In this document: one piece after another, positions 11,103 through 20,256 of the stretch
Layout of the letters: each line of letters starts with the position of its first letter
Numbering within the stretch: the first letter of the stretch is position 1
From: Sporothrix humicola
Taxonomy: Eukaryota > Ascomycota > Sordariomycetes > Ophiostomatales > Ophiostomataceae
Direction: 5' to 3'
DNA length: 64,000 nucleotides
Assembly (NCBI GenBank): GCA_021396245.1
Contig: WNYE01000043.1
Location: forward strand, 124,001 to 188,000
Translations under genes and position numbers: made by a program
The notes under the pieces: model-generated
Told to the model about the DNA's origin: nothing
Database searches by the model: none
The model's input: only the letters and a program-made list of their open reading frames with translations

Positions 11103-12673
11103 ATGGCTACCGACAAGGGACTCGAGGATGTTCCCGAGGGTGAGTTTCCATCATCCCCCTCCGCTCTCTGTTTCTTGTGATACCGTCTTTTTGCATCCTC
11201 CATCGAGCCGCCATCGAACGGTCCTGCGCTCATTTCAGCTTTGCCCGTCGTCTTCTTTTGGATTTGGCATTCTTGTCACTTTTTTGCGACCTCTTTTCTC
11301 AGTTTCCTCTCGGTTTGCGCGCGTCTTTTCGCGGGGCTAGGACAACGGAGAAAGGGGGCCGAGAAAGCCAGGGAGAGAGGGGCAAGGCAAGATCTGAAGA
11401 TGGACTGATAGACGCGGTGATGGAGGCAATGGAGACAGAACATCAGAAACAGAGACGCCCAAAGACACAGCGCCGATAAGGACCAGCCACTAACTTTACT
11501 TTTTCCTCTCCCGCAGGACAGATCGAGTCTAACTACGATGAGACCGTCGATTCGTTCGATGACATGAACCTCAAGGCCGACCTGCTCCGCGGTGTCTATG
11601 CCTACGGTTTCGAGCGCCCGTCTGCTATCCAGCAGCGCGCCATCATGCCCGTCATCAAGGGCCACGATGTCATTGCCCAGGCCCAGTCGGGTACCGGCAA
11701 GACTGCCACCTTCTCCATCTCGGTTCTGCAGAAGATCGACCCCAACGTCAAGCAGTGCCAGGCCCTGATCCTCGCCCCCACCCGTGAGCTGGCCCAGCAG
11801 ATCCAGAAGGTCGTTGTCGCCATTGGCGACTTCATGAGCGTTGAGTGCCACGCCTGCATTGGCGGCACCAGCGTCCGCGAGGACATGAAGGCCCTGCAGG
11901 ACGGCCCCCAGGTCGTCGTCGGCACCCCCGGTCGTGTCCACGATATGATCCAGCGCCGCTTCCTGAAGACCGACGCCATGAAGATGTTCGTCCTCGACGA
12001 GGCCGACGAGATGCTGTCTCGCGGTTTCACCGAGCAGATCTACGACATCTTCCAGCTGCTGCCCCAGTCGACCCAGGTCGTCCTCCTGTCGGCCACCATG
12101 CCCCAGGACGTCCTCGAGGTCACCACCAAGTTCATGCGCGACCCCGTCCGCATCCTGGTCAAGAAGGACGAGCTGACCCTGGAGGGTATCAAGCAGTTCT
12201 ACATTGCCGTTGAGAAGGAGGAGTGGAAGCTCGACACCCTCTCAGATCTGTACGAGACTGTCACCATTACCCAGGCCGTCATCTTCTGCAACACCCGCAG
12301 AAAGGTCGACTGGCTCACCGACAAGCTGACCGCCCGTGACTTCACGGTCTCGGCCATGCACGGTGACATGGACCAGGCCCAGCGTGACCTGATCATGAAG
12401 GAGTTCCGCTCGGGCTCGTCCCGTGTCCTGATCGCCACGGATCTGCTGGCCCGTGGTATCGATGTCCAGCAGGTCTCGCTGGTCATCAACTACGATCTGC
12501 CCGCCAACCGTGAGAACTACATCCACCGCATCGGTCGTGGTGGTCGTTTCGGTCGTAAGGGCGTTGCCATCAACTTCGTTACCGCTGAGGACGTCCGCAT
12601 GATGCGCGAGATCGAGCAGTTCTACAGCACCCAGATTGAGGAGATGCCGATGAACGTGGCCGACCTGATCTAA
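11103..12673 (+). CDS. tif1: Translation initiation factor eIF4A (DEAD-box RNA helicase)
   Basis: Exon 1 is 11103-11139 and exon 2 is 11517-12673. Joining GAG G to GA CAG gives ...DVPEGQIESNYDE and a 397-aa protein, the usual fungal eIF4A length. DEAD-box motifs are in order: Q motif (FERPSAIQQRAI), AQSGTGKT, PTRELA, GTPGR, DEAD (VLDEADEML), SAT, then HRIGRGGRFGRKG. It unwinds mRNA leaders in eIF4F so that 40S subunits can scan. Codon choice is strongly biased to C-ending codons, as expected of a very highly expressed gene. The 377-nt first intron is much longer than most others here. The symbol follows the S. cerevisiae/S. pombe naming. Confidence 0.97.
11140..11516 (+). other. Long first intron of eIF4A
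   Basis: A 377-nt intron with donor GTGAGT, branch-like CTAAC about 27 nt before the acceptor, and acceptor CCGCAG. The first 200 nt are T-rich and the next ~130 are purine-rich. Stop codons in the coding frame exclude read-through. I found no convincing snoRNA box pair in it. Confidence 0.85.
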
Positions 12674-14267
12674 GGAGAGAAAAAGAATTTTCAAAAAGAG
12701 AGAAGACCAACACCAATCCCCCCTTGGAGTGGCGGAGAGATTATAATCTAATCTGAAGGGGGAGAGCAAAAGAAAGACGGGTGACCGCAGCAACTTAGAA
12801 ACAATTGTTTTGATTTCCTTTTTTTTCCTTGACCTCTTTTTATCTCTTCATTTTCGATCATCATCTCTCTACTACTCTACGCACCCTTTTCCTTTTTTAT
12901 TACTCCTTTTCCCCTTCCTTTTTTTATCTATCGACCTTGCTTCCTTATCCCCTTTATTTTCGCCAAACCGCCAACCTCCACCCAAAAGTCCGTTAATTTT
13001 TCCAGTACCAAGAAAGATACACAGCCCAAAGCTCCCAACAACGCAACAAACAAGAAGAACACGCGCAACAAACACAACAACAAATAATCTGCAACGACGC
13101 TCGACAACGAAGACGAACAAACTTACTCTTTACAAACGACGTACGACTTACGACGGCGAACGACGGTGCATTATTTGGTTGTGCTTTTACATTAGATCTT
13201 CTTTTTTATTGTTTTGTTTGGCGGCGTTTTGTGTGGTTCTCTTTTCTTTGCCAGTCTACCTTTGACGATCTCTTTCGCGGGACGTTTTGTTTATCTTTTT
13301 TACCAGTTTACTTTACCAGTTTACCAGTTTCTCGGTTTTCTTTTACTCGACTGAATTTACTTTATTATCTTCATCTTCATCGTTGTCTTTCTTTTCCCAA
13401 GTGTGATTTCCTAAACTCAATGTGTTCCTCGTCTCTGTTTTCCTTGAATCTCAGACATCTCTTTTTGAGAGCTTGAGTATTTGCTTTCTCATCCATGGAG
13501 TCATTTGGGTTTCAATGTCGGATTCTGCTTCATAGAAAAGAATGAGAATAAGAATTTTATAAAAATAAACACGAGTAGTATGTATACATATTTACAAATG
13601 TAAAGATCGTGACATGTGGTGAATCATATATATGCCAGGATGTGCAACGGACAAGAGGTCAACTTAAGCTATTGGCAACAGAACCTTATGATCGACGATA
13701 TAAATAGACTGTCAAACTGCTTCAGTCCTTTCTTTTTCTGTGTTCCAGTTTCTCGGTAAATCCAAGCAGATCAGATCTGGTGGAATAGGTCAGAAACTAA
13801 GAATTAATGGCAAGAGGTTGGTCATAATAATGAAGACCACTCGCACCTTCCCCTGTTTCCCCCATAACCTGCAAGCTACAGCAGCCAAGTGCGCCCATAA
13901 TCCACTAAATAAGCCCTGCAGCCCCCTGTCCCAAAAATACAGCCCAGGCCACATTCCAGCCAGTCACAGCGACCGTAGCTTTCAGCCCTTCTGCCCTGGT
14001 TTCCTGCAGGAGGCAGGCGCCCGAAACGTGACGCTCGGCTCTTGCCTTGTTTCCCTTTTTGTGTTCAGCTGTTGGCAACTTCCCTTGTCACAACTACACT
14101 TTCTTCCAACCTCAGCCTTTTTCTTTTTCTTCTTTTCGTCAACGCAACAGCTTTTCTGTCGACATTGACGATCGCCGCGATATATTTATAGGCCTCCTTA
14201 TTCAATTGTTCATTTAGACCACCATTCCAACCTCTAGGCAGGCCAATTGCAGTCCCCGACCGACAAA
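12674..14267. other. Intergenic: 3' region of eIF4A and promoter of the Yra1/ALY gene
   Basis: 1.6 kb. The first ~800 bp are T/C-rich and probably hold the eIF4A 3' UTR. About 13530-13700 is AT-rich and resembles a transcript end. No supportable ORF. A TATA-like element lies at 14181-14190. Confidence 0.55.
14181..14190 (+). promoter_or_regulatory. TATA-like element of the Yra1/ALY gene
   Basis: TATATTTATA, about 80 bp upstream of the ATG at 14268. Confidence 0.4.
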
Positions 14268-15753
14268 ATGACTGCCAACATGGACGTCAGCCTGGACGAG
14301 ATCCTCGCCGAGCGCAAGGTGCGTTGATGTTCGGCAATGCTGTTCTTCGTTATCCGGGTCGCTCGCTAACAGCACAGACTGAGCGCCGCGGCAACCGTGG
14401 CCGGAACGACAGAAACAACGACCGCGGCGACAGAAACGGCGGCCGCCGCGACCGGCGTGATCGCGACCGGCGCGACGACTATCCTCGCGACGGTGTCCGA
14501 AAGGTGGGTGAAGAGCCGACAGAAAGAATTGATCGTCGACAAGAGCCCTCACTAACAGCGCAGGTGCTTACACTCCGTGATTCAACGACTCCCTCACAGA
14601 ACCTTCGCCGCTGACATGGGAATCTCCGACCTTTTTTTGTCCTCCCTCCTCTCCTCTACCTATAGTCCTACCGCGATGAACCGAGAAAAATCGAAGAGTA
14701 AGTGTAGTCGTGGCTCAGTGATACTGGGAGACAGAACACAGCTAACCTCTCTCCAGAGAATGGGTCCATGACCGCTACGACAACAATGGTACAATTTACT
14801 CGACACACCTCCCCGCGTCCGGCACAAGCCTCTCCTAACACTCAACAGACACCGAGCACCATGTCAAGTCCTCGCGCGGCCGCGCATCGCCAGAGCGGTA
14901 GGTCTTGCATTCTTCCCCGTATTTCAAAGCAGTTTCCCTAACAAAAGAAAGCAACAGCCGCGGCGGCACCCGCGTTCGCGTCGACAACCTCCACTACGAC
15001 CTGACCAAAGACGACCTCGAGGGCCTGTTCAGCCGCATCGGCCCTGTCACGTCCGTCGAGCTCGTCTACGACCGCGCCGGCCGCTCCGAGGGCGTCGCCT
15101 ACGTCACCTACCAGGACCACCAGGACGCCCGCGATGCCCTGCGCGAGTTTGACGGCGCCAACGCCAAGGGCCAGCCGATCCGGTTGGCGATTGTCCCGGG
15201 CGGTGGCCGGGGGCGGGGTGGTGGAGGAGGAAGCAACGCAGCCCTTGGCAGCGGCCGCCCGCTCGCAGATAGAATCTCCCGGCCACGAAAGCGTGGCGAC
15301 GACAACGACGATGAGGAGGAAGACGAGGAGGATGGCCGCACGAGCCTGTCCCTGGCTGCCCGCCGCGGTATCGACCGGTACGTGCCTGGCTCTGGCTCGA
15401 CGCCTGGTGGCGGCGGAAGCGGTAGTGGCCGTCTGTCGCGGTCGCGCAGTCCTGCGCCGCGGCGCCGTGACGGTGGCGGTGGCGGTGGCGGCGGTCGTCG
15501 TCCTGGTGAGCGGAGAGGCGGCCGCAACGGCCGGTCCGATGGTCGGAATAACAACAACGACGGCAACCAAAACGGCGGCGGCAACCGGCGGCCTCGCAAG
15601 ACGCAGGAAGAGCTGGACGCCGAGATGGCCGACTACTTTGTCGAGGGTAGCAACGGCAACGACGCTGCTGCTGCTGCGCCTGCAGCCGACGCGCCAGCAG
15701 CAGCTGCGACTGCACCGGCAGATGACGGCGACGATACCGACATGATTCTGTAA
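14268..15753 (+). CDS. mRNA export adaptor of the Yra1/ALY/REF family (TREX component)
   Basis: Six exons: 14268-14318, 14378-14503, 14666-14697, 14757-14788, 14849-14897 and 14958-15753. They join in frame to 361 aa. The N-terminus has SLDEIL, the UAP56/Sub2-binding motif. An Arg/Asp/Gly-rich stretch (about 18-59) is followed by one RRM at about 101-176 (RNP2-like RVRVDNLHY, RNP1-like SEGVAYVTY). Next come acidic, RGG/Gly-rich and SR-like segments. ELDAEMADYF near the C-terminus is the second UAP56-binding motif. Both motifs flanking an RRM are diagnostic of REF proteins, which bridge the TREX helicase to the Mex67 export receptor in the nucleus. Introns 1, 3, 4 and 5 are 59-60 nt. Intron 2 is 162 nt and looks like two introns back to back. 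Confidence 0.93.
14504..14665 (+). other. Intron 2 of the Yra1/ALY gene: apparent twin (recursively spliced) intron
   Basis: The first half, 14504-14563 (60 nt), begins GTGGGT and ends CACTAACAGCGCAG, a perfect branch point and acceptor. The next base starts GTGCTT, a possible donor for the second half, 14564-14665 (102 nt). That half has CTGAC and the acceptor CTATAG. Only removal of both halves, or of the second half alone, keeps the reading frame open into exon 3. Confidence 0.6.
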
Positions 15754-16057
15754 TGTGGTCGGTCTGAACACGACAGAGGATATTGTACACTAAGTATTGG
15801 TTTGTGCTTTTTTCCGAGTTTGGCGCGTGAAAATCAAAAGTCATAGCAAAAAATAATGTTGCATGTTTTACTAGAAAAGAGGTTCCTGTTTTTGGATCAA
15901 AATGCAATCGCCATGTTTCCATTACCCGTCTATGTATTTACCCATGTGTACCATGTCCGCCTTTATCAATCTTGCCCATTCTATATCACATTATCCTATC
16001 ATTCCGTCATGTATTAGTGTTACAAAATCGTTCGTCGCTCGCGTATATCCATCCTCT
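15754..16057. other. Convergent 3' spacer
   Basis: 304 bp between two stop codons on opposite strands. AT-rich; no gene or clear regulatory element seen beyond probable poly(A) regions. Confidence 0.6.
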
Positions 16058-16831
16058 TCACAGAACCGACAGCAAGAGATCCCCGCAGACTCGCGCCTTG
16101 ATCATCACCTCAATTTCGAGGTTCATTTTGAGCTGCACGGCCAGTTTTGCCCGTGGCGGCGCCGTGCCTGGTGGCAGAGGTAATGGGTTGATCAGGGGAG
16201 CGAGAGGCGTCAAAGGTTGCAGGTCGAGAAGAGGTGATTGTTGTGGTCGTGTCTTGATAGGCTTGAGATTTGTTGTGGCGATCTTTCTCGGGACAGCGTC
16301 GGCACGTAGTCGCCGTGTGCGTGTTGTCGATGCTGGCTTTGCGATGGAGAGAGGAAGAGGGAGTGGGAGGGCGAGTTTCGTAGCGAGAGGAGTATCGGGT
16401 GTGTCGTTTGTGTCGTTTAGTGGTGGCCTTGACGGTCTAGACCGGGGCCTTGGTTGGGCTTGTGCTTGTGTTTTTGCTTGTGTCCTTGCTTGTGTCCGTG
16501 TCTGAGACGGTGCCGCATCTGTCGATGGTTGGATCGCTGGCTGTCTGTGTGGGCGTGTTGTCTTTGCCGTCTTTGGTGGATTGTTTGTATTTAATGTCCG
16601 CTTTGTTTTCAACAAAGCCGGTGATGCTGGCGATGGTGAGCCATCTTGACCGTTGTCGGGACTGTCACCCTGACTTTGCTCAAAGTAGTCGCCCTCGGAA
16701 ATATTGTCGTCGCCTATACTGGAGTCGTCGTCGTCTGATAGACTGCTATTTAAATTGCCTCCGTCGACACGCTCGTCGTTATTTGTCGTGTCGGCATGTT
16801 TGGCCTCTTCGGCCGGCTCGTTGGAAGTCAT
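16058..16831 (-). CDS. Intrinsically disordered protein with a conserved-looking C-terminal tail
   Basis: A 257-aa single-exon frame with ATG at 16831; the frame extends 28 codons upstream but without another ATG. The N-terminal 80 residues are acidic and Ser/Asp/Asn-rich. The middle is Pro/Thr/Gln/Arg-rich with a QTRTQARTQAKTQAQAQ low-complexity run and LP repeats. Only the last ~30 residues look structured: alternating hydrophobic LAVQLKMNLEIEVMIKARVC then GDLLLSVL. From memory, tails of this VQLxLxLEVEVxLKARIxGDLxLxLL type end several short fungal proteins of unknown function, so I take it as a real gene. Beta-strand pairing or a self-assembly role is inference. Confidence 0.68.
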   Translation of the reverse strand: MTSNEPAEEAKHADTTNNDERVDGGNLNSSLSDDDDSSIGDDNISEGDYFEQSQGDSPDNGQDGSPSPASPALLKTKRTLNTNNPPKTAKTTRPHRQPAIQPSTDAAPSQTRTQARTQAKTQAQAQPRPRSRPSRPPLNDTNDTPDTPLATKLALPLPLPLSIAKPASTTRTRRLRADAVPRKIATTNLKPIKTRPQQSPLLDLQPLTPLAPLINPLPLPPGTAPPRAKLAVQLKMNLEIEVMIKARVCGDLLLSVL

Positions 16832-18578
16832 CTTTGTGATGGAAGTGTGAGGTGAGATTGAAGGATTTCGTCTGTCTTGGAGAGGAGGGAGGAAGATGAA
16901 AGTCGGGCGAGGCAAGTCTTCGCTTTATATTTCGACGAGAGTCAAAATGTCTCTCTTTTGTTCCTTGTCTTTTGTGTCTTGTCTCTTTTTTTTTTCCTGT
17001 CTCTATCGTCAGAAACACAACAACTCGATCGGTATATTGTAAGGTTGTGGAGAGATGGGCTGCAGGTGCGGTCCAGGTATTAATTCGTTCATGCAGGAGT
17101 AAAGAGGAGGCAAAAGTAGATGCAAGAAGTAAAAGGCGTGAGAAATGAGAGACAGGCAAGACAGGGCAACAAAGAAGAAAAGGGAAAGGATCGGAGAGGG
17201 CGTGCCTTCCTGCTGAATTTCGGTTGCACAGTACACGTGCCTTCCTTACAGAAAAGCTAGTTGCTAAGAATAACAGGTCGGGCAGGAGGCAGGCTCACAG
17301 GGTCGCGCGAGGTCGTGGCAGCCAAAACGGGAAGGGACTGGTGATGATGCGTACTCCGCAGTCTGTAAATCCGGTTTTTTGTCAAAGACTCCAAAAAGGC
17401 TGTACCACACCAGCGGGCCGCCTGCATAGGTTGCAAGCGTGTGGATGTGTCAGCCGTGTCTCCTGTCGCAGGAAAACAATAAGAACAAAGAATTATTACT
17501 TTTATTGGATAAAATGGTAAAACCTGTGTTTTTGAGCTTAATTGACGGGCTTCGTTTTGTTCTCCTAATCGTCAACATCATTGCGCAAAGGTAATAATAT
17601 CGCAGATATCCAGTCAACACAACCAAATACATGAGGCTACCATACTTTTTGCTGGTTTTTTCAGTCATGTTCAATTTTTTTTTCTTCTTCTTTTTTTTTC
17701 GACTTTCAAACTAAAAATTTAAATAAACATTATGTCAAGACTTTTTTTTTAAGGAAAAAAAGTAATTAAATTGTTTTCTTTTTAACTCGCATATTGTACT
17801 GTCTCGGATCACTTTTGATATTCCAATAAACACTCGTAATTCGTCTCGTGCAACAGGCAACGGCATCACGACATCTGCACAATCGGCAAAGGACGAGTGA
17901 GAAAGTCCAGTAAACGACGGCAGACGATCCGTTCCTGTTGTGCTCTTTAAAGATGTCAATATTAAAAGCATCGGATGAAAGCCGGATCGGCCATCACCAT
18001 CGAGACTCAGGATTGGCTCGATCTCTCCACAGACAACGGCCCTTCTCGGTCTAGATCTTGCCTCTTCTTCCCTTTTGGGCATATATGATGCCTTCGGCCT
18101 CCAAAAGCAGGAAATGAACGGAAAGACGCCATAAAGAAAGTCCAAATCGGGCGAGGACTGGCCGTTGAGAATGCCAAACGTCAACGTGCAACCGTCTATC
18201 AAACCTGCGGATGGCGTGCATACCAATTCCTAGTTCTATATCCTGTTCATCTCACCTCGCAATCTCGGGAGGGAACGCTCCTTTCTCGGTGAGCTATAAC
18301 AAGATTCAAAGTAGGACGAGACAGGTCAGGAATCATATCGCCAATACGGCCATTGGGCAGCATTTCTAGACAAAAGACATCCTTTTCAACTATATACAAG
18401 CGGATGCTCGCTGACATGAAACAGAAGAGCGGAGAAGGCCAACGCAGATAAACAGGCAGAAAACAGGAAAAACAAGCAAAATCAAAAGGCCTCCAGGCAT
18501 AACATCATAACCTTCTCGTAGTCTTTCATCACAGCCTTTTATGACGTTCTGGCATCATATCACACCCCTCGCGCCAAT
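16832..18578. other. Intergenic, 1.75 kb, with a possible decayed ORF
   Basis: The part near 16832-17220 is the likely promoter of the minus-strand gene ending at 16058. Around 17690-17780 there are long T and A runs. An open minus-strand frame at 17735-18226 is discussed among the findings; I do not call it as a gene. Confidence 0.5.
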
Positions 18579-19628
18579 CTACTCCTCCTTCTTCCGCTTC
18601 TTCTGCTGCTTTGCCTCTAGGCCCTCGGCCATGGCCGACGCCACGTCTTCGGCTGTCCGCCCGCGCTTGCGCTGGCCAACCTTTTCCTGCCCCAGCACAG
18701 TGTCCTCGGCCACAGCCTTGAACACACCGGCCGCGCCGCGGAACAGGTCAGGCGCAAAGCCAGCCTCCTGGGAGAATGTATCGCTGATTTCCTCCATCTC
18801 CCGCACCCAGCGGTACGCTTTCGGTGCCATGCCCGTCAGTGCGCCCTCGGTCTGCTTGACGCGGCCCGGCACCAGCGAGCCCATGGCCCACTGCAGGTCC
18901 TCGAGCACGCCGAGCTTGTGGGCCGTCGTAAACGCCTGGATGGCAATGGCCGAGTAGCCCTTGGACATGGCGGCAAAGCACATTTTGAGGCCGCTGGCGC
19001 TGCCAATCTTGTCGGCAATGTGGCGGCTGTTGAGCGCCGTGGCGAGCGACGGGAAAGCGTCTAGGTTGTGCGGGCCCGACGTCGGCATCAGCGGCCGGTA
19101 CCACTCCAGGGGTGCAGACGAATCGGACGAGATTGTGCCACTACTGCTCGAAGCATCTGTCGCCGCCGGTGTCACGACGGGCGGCGTGGCTGCTGCTGGC
19201 CGCAGCTGTGGTGGACCGCCCAGAATGCATCCATCCACTAGATGAACGGGCGGTTTTGTGCCTGCCGCCTCAAAGATTGCGGCAATCGTCTTGCACGTCG
19301 ACGGCGCCACGGCGTTCATGTCGGCAAAGTAGAGCGGCCGGTCGGCTGGACGGTTGGCCGCCGGCAGAGCATCGACGATCCGCTGGGCGGTCTCGACGGC
19401 GTCGCGGGGCGGCACGACAGAAAAGATAATGTCGCAGTGGGCGGCCAGGGCGGCATCGGACGGCAAAACGTCGACATTGGCGGCCTTGGCACGGTCAAAA
19501 GTATCTTGGCTGCGGCCGGTGACGTTGGTGGACACCGAAAAGCCGTTGGCGATCAGCAGCTTGGCGATGCCCATGCCCATGTCGCCAATGGACAGGATGC
19601 CCACCTTGGCGAGCGGTGCAGAAGCCAT
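18579..19628 (-). CDS. NAD(P)-binding 6-phosphogluconate dehydrogenase-like protein with DUF1932 C-terminus
   Basis: A 349-aa single-exon protein, ATG at 19628. The Rossmann fold starts at once (KVGILSIGDMGMGIAKLL) in the glycine pattern seen in DUF1932 proteins, followed by the second strand and SVVPPRDAVE. VHLVDGCILGGPP is in the usual position of the substrate-site loop of beta-hydroxyacid dehydrogenases. A Ser/Thr/Ala-rich insert at about 145-175 breaks the domain. The C-terminal helical part (NSRHIADKIGSASGLKMCFA then MSKGYSAIAIQAF) is typical of DUF1932, with Lys in the catalytic region. A basic KQQKKRKKEE tail could be a nuclear localisation signal. Substrate unknown; a 2-hydroxyacid oxidoreductase is the best general guess. 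Confidence 0.87.
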   Translation of the reverse strand: MASAPLAKVGILSIGDMGMGIAKLLIANGFSVSTNVTGRSQDTFDRAKAANVDVLPSDAALAAHCDIIFSVVPPRDAVETAQRIVDALPAANRPADRPLYFADMNAVAPSTCKTIAAIFEAAGTKPPVHLVDGCILGGPPQLRPAAATPPVVTPAATDASSSSGTISSDSSAPLEWYRPLMPTSGPHNLDAFPSLATALNSRHIADKIGSASGLKMCFAAMSKGYSAIAIQAFTTAHKLGVLEDLQWAMGSLVPGRVKQTEGALTGMAPKAYRWVREMEEISDTFSQEAGFAPDLFRGAAGVFKAVAEDTVLGQEKVGQRKRGRTAEDVASAMAEGLEAKQQKKRKKEE

Positions 19629-20256
19629 GGCGGGGGATGTGACGGGGTGAGAGGGATAAGAAGAAAGAAGAGGGGAACAAGAGAGAGAAAGGGAGAAGGA
19701 GAAAAAGAAGGTCTAAAATGGGGAAGACTGTGAGAGTAAACGGCAGGAGCTCCGATGTTGCGATGCGCTATGAGATGGTGTAAGACAAGGGGGGAAGGAG
19801 CATTCGGGACTAACAGCGCATTACATAAGGTGGCAGGAGCTCTGATTTGGAGGTCTGGAGGGGTTTCGGGAGATGTTCATACGACATTTATTCACCTCAC
19901 ACAGGAAGCTCCTCCTCTATTTTACGCCCGTCCTGTTTGCCGAATGTCTGAAGTCTTTTATTTTTGTTATTTTTGGTTATGCTTCCATTTTATATTTTGG
20001 ATATATTTGAGCTGAGATGTTTGTCTCTTGCTGCTTATTTATCCGTGGGTTGTTAAGAGACGAAAATAGCCAAGTTGTTCTCCAAGGCAGCTAGCAGTAT
20101 TAGCAGGACTCTAGATAGCCAGAAGAACATTATTATTATGAAGCTCAGTGGTGTGCTCGTTTTTCACTCTCTGCTGCTCTTTCCCATTCCATCCCGTTTT
20201 CGCCATCATTTGTTCCTTCCTATTCTATCCCGTTCTTTCCCTTCCCAAGCAGCGCA
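19629..20256. other. Intergenic: promoter of the DUF1932 gene and 3' region of the next gene
   Basis: 628 bp. The part adjoining 19628 is pyrimidine-rich on the minus strand. 19960-20150 is AT-rich. No gene seen. Confidence 0.6.

Noticed and set aside
11140..11516. Possible intronic C/D snoRNA in the eIF4A intron
   Set aside because: A GTGATGG-like C box is present but no CTGA D box follows at a suitable distance.
14173..14188. 16-bp match (cgccgcgatatattta) with 45457-45472
   Set aside because: One such match between two AT-containing promoter stretches is near chance expectation in 64 kb.
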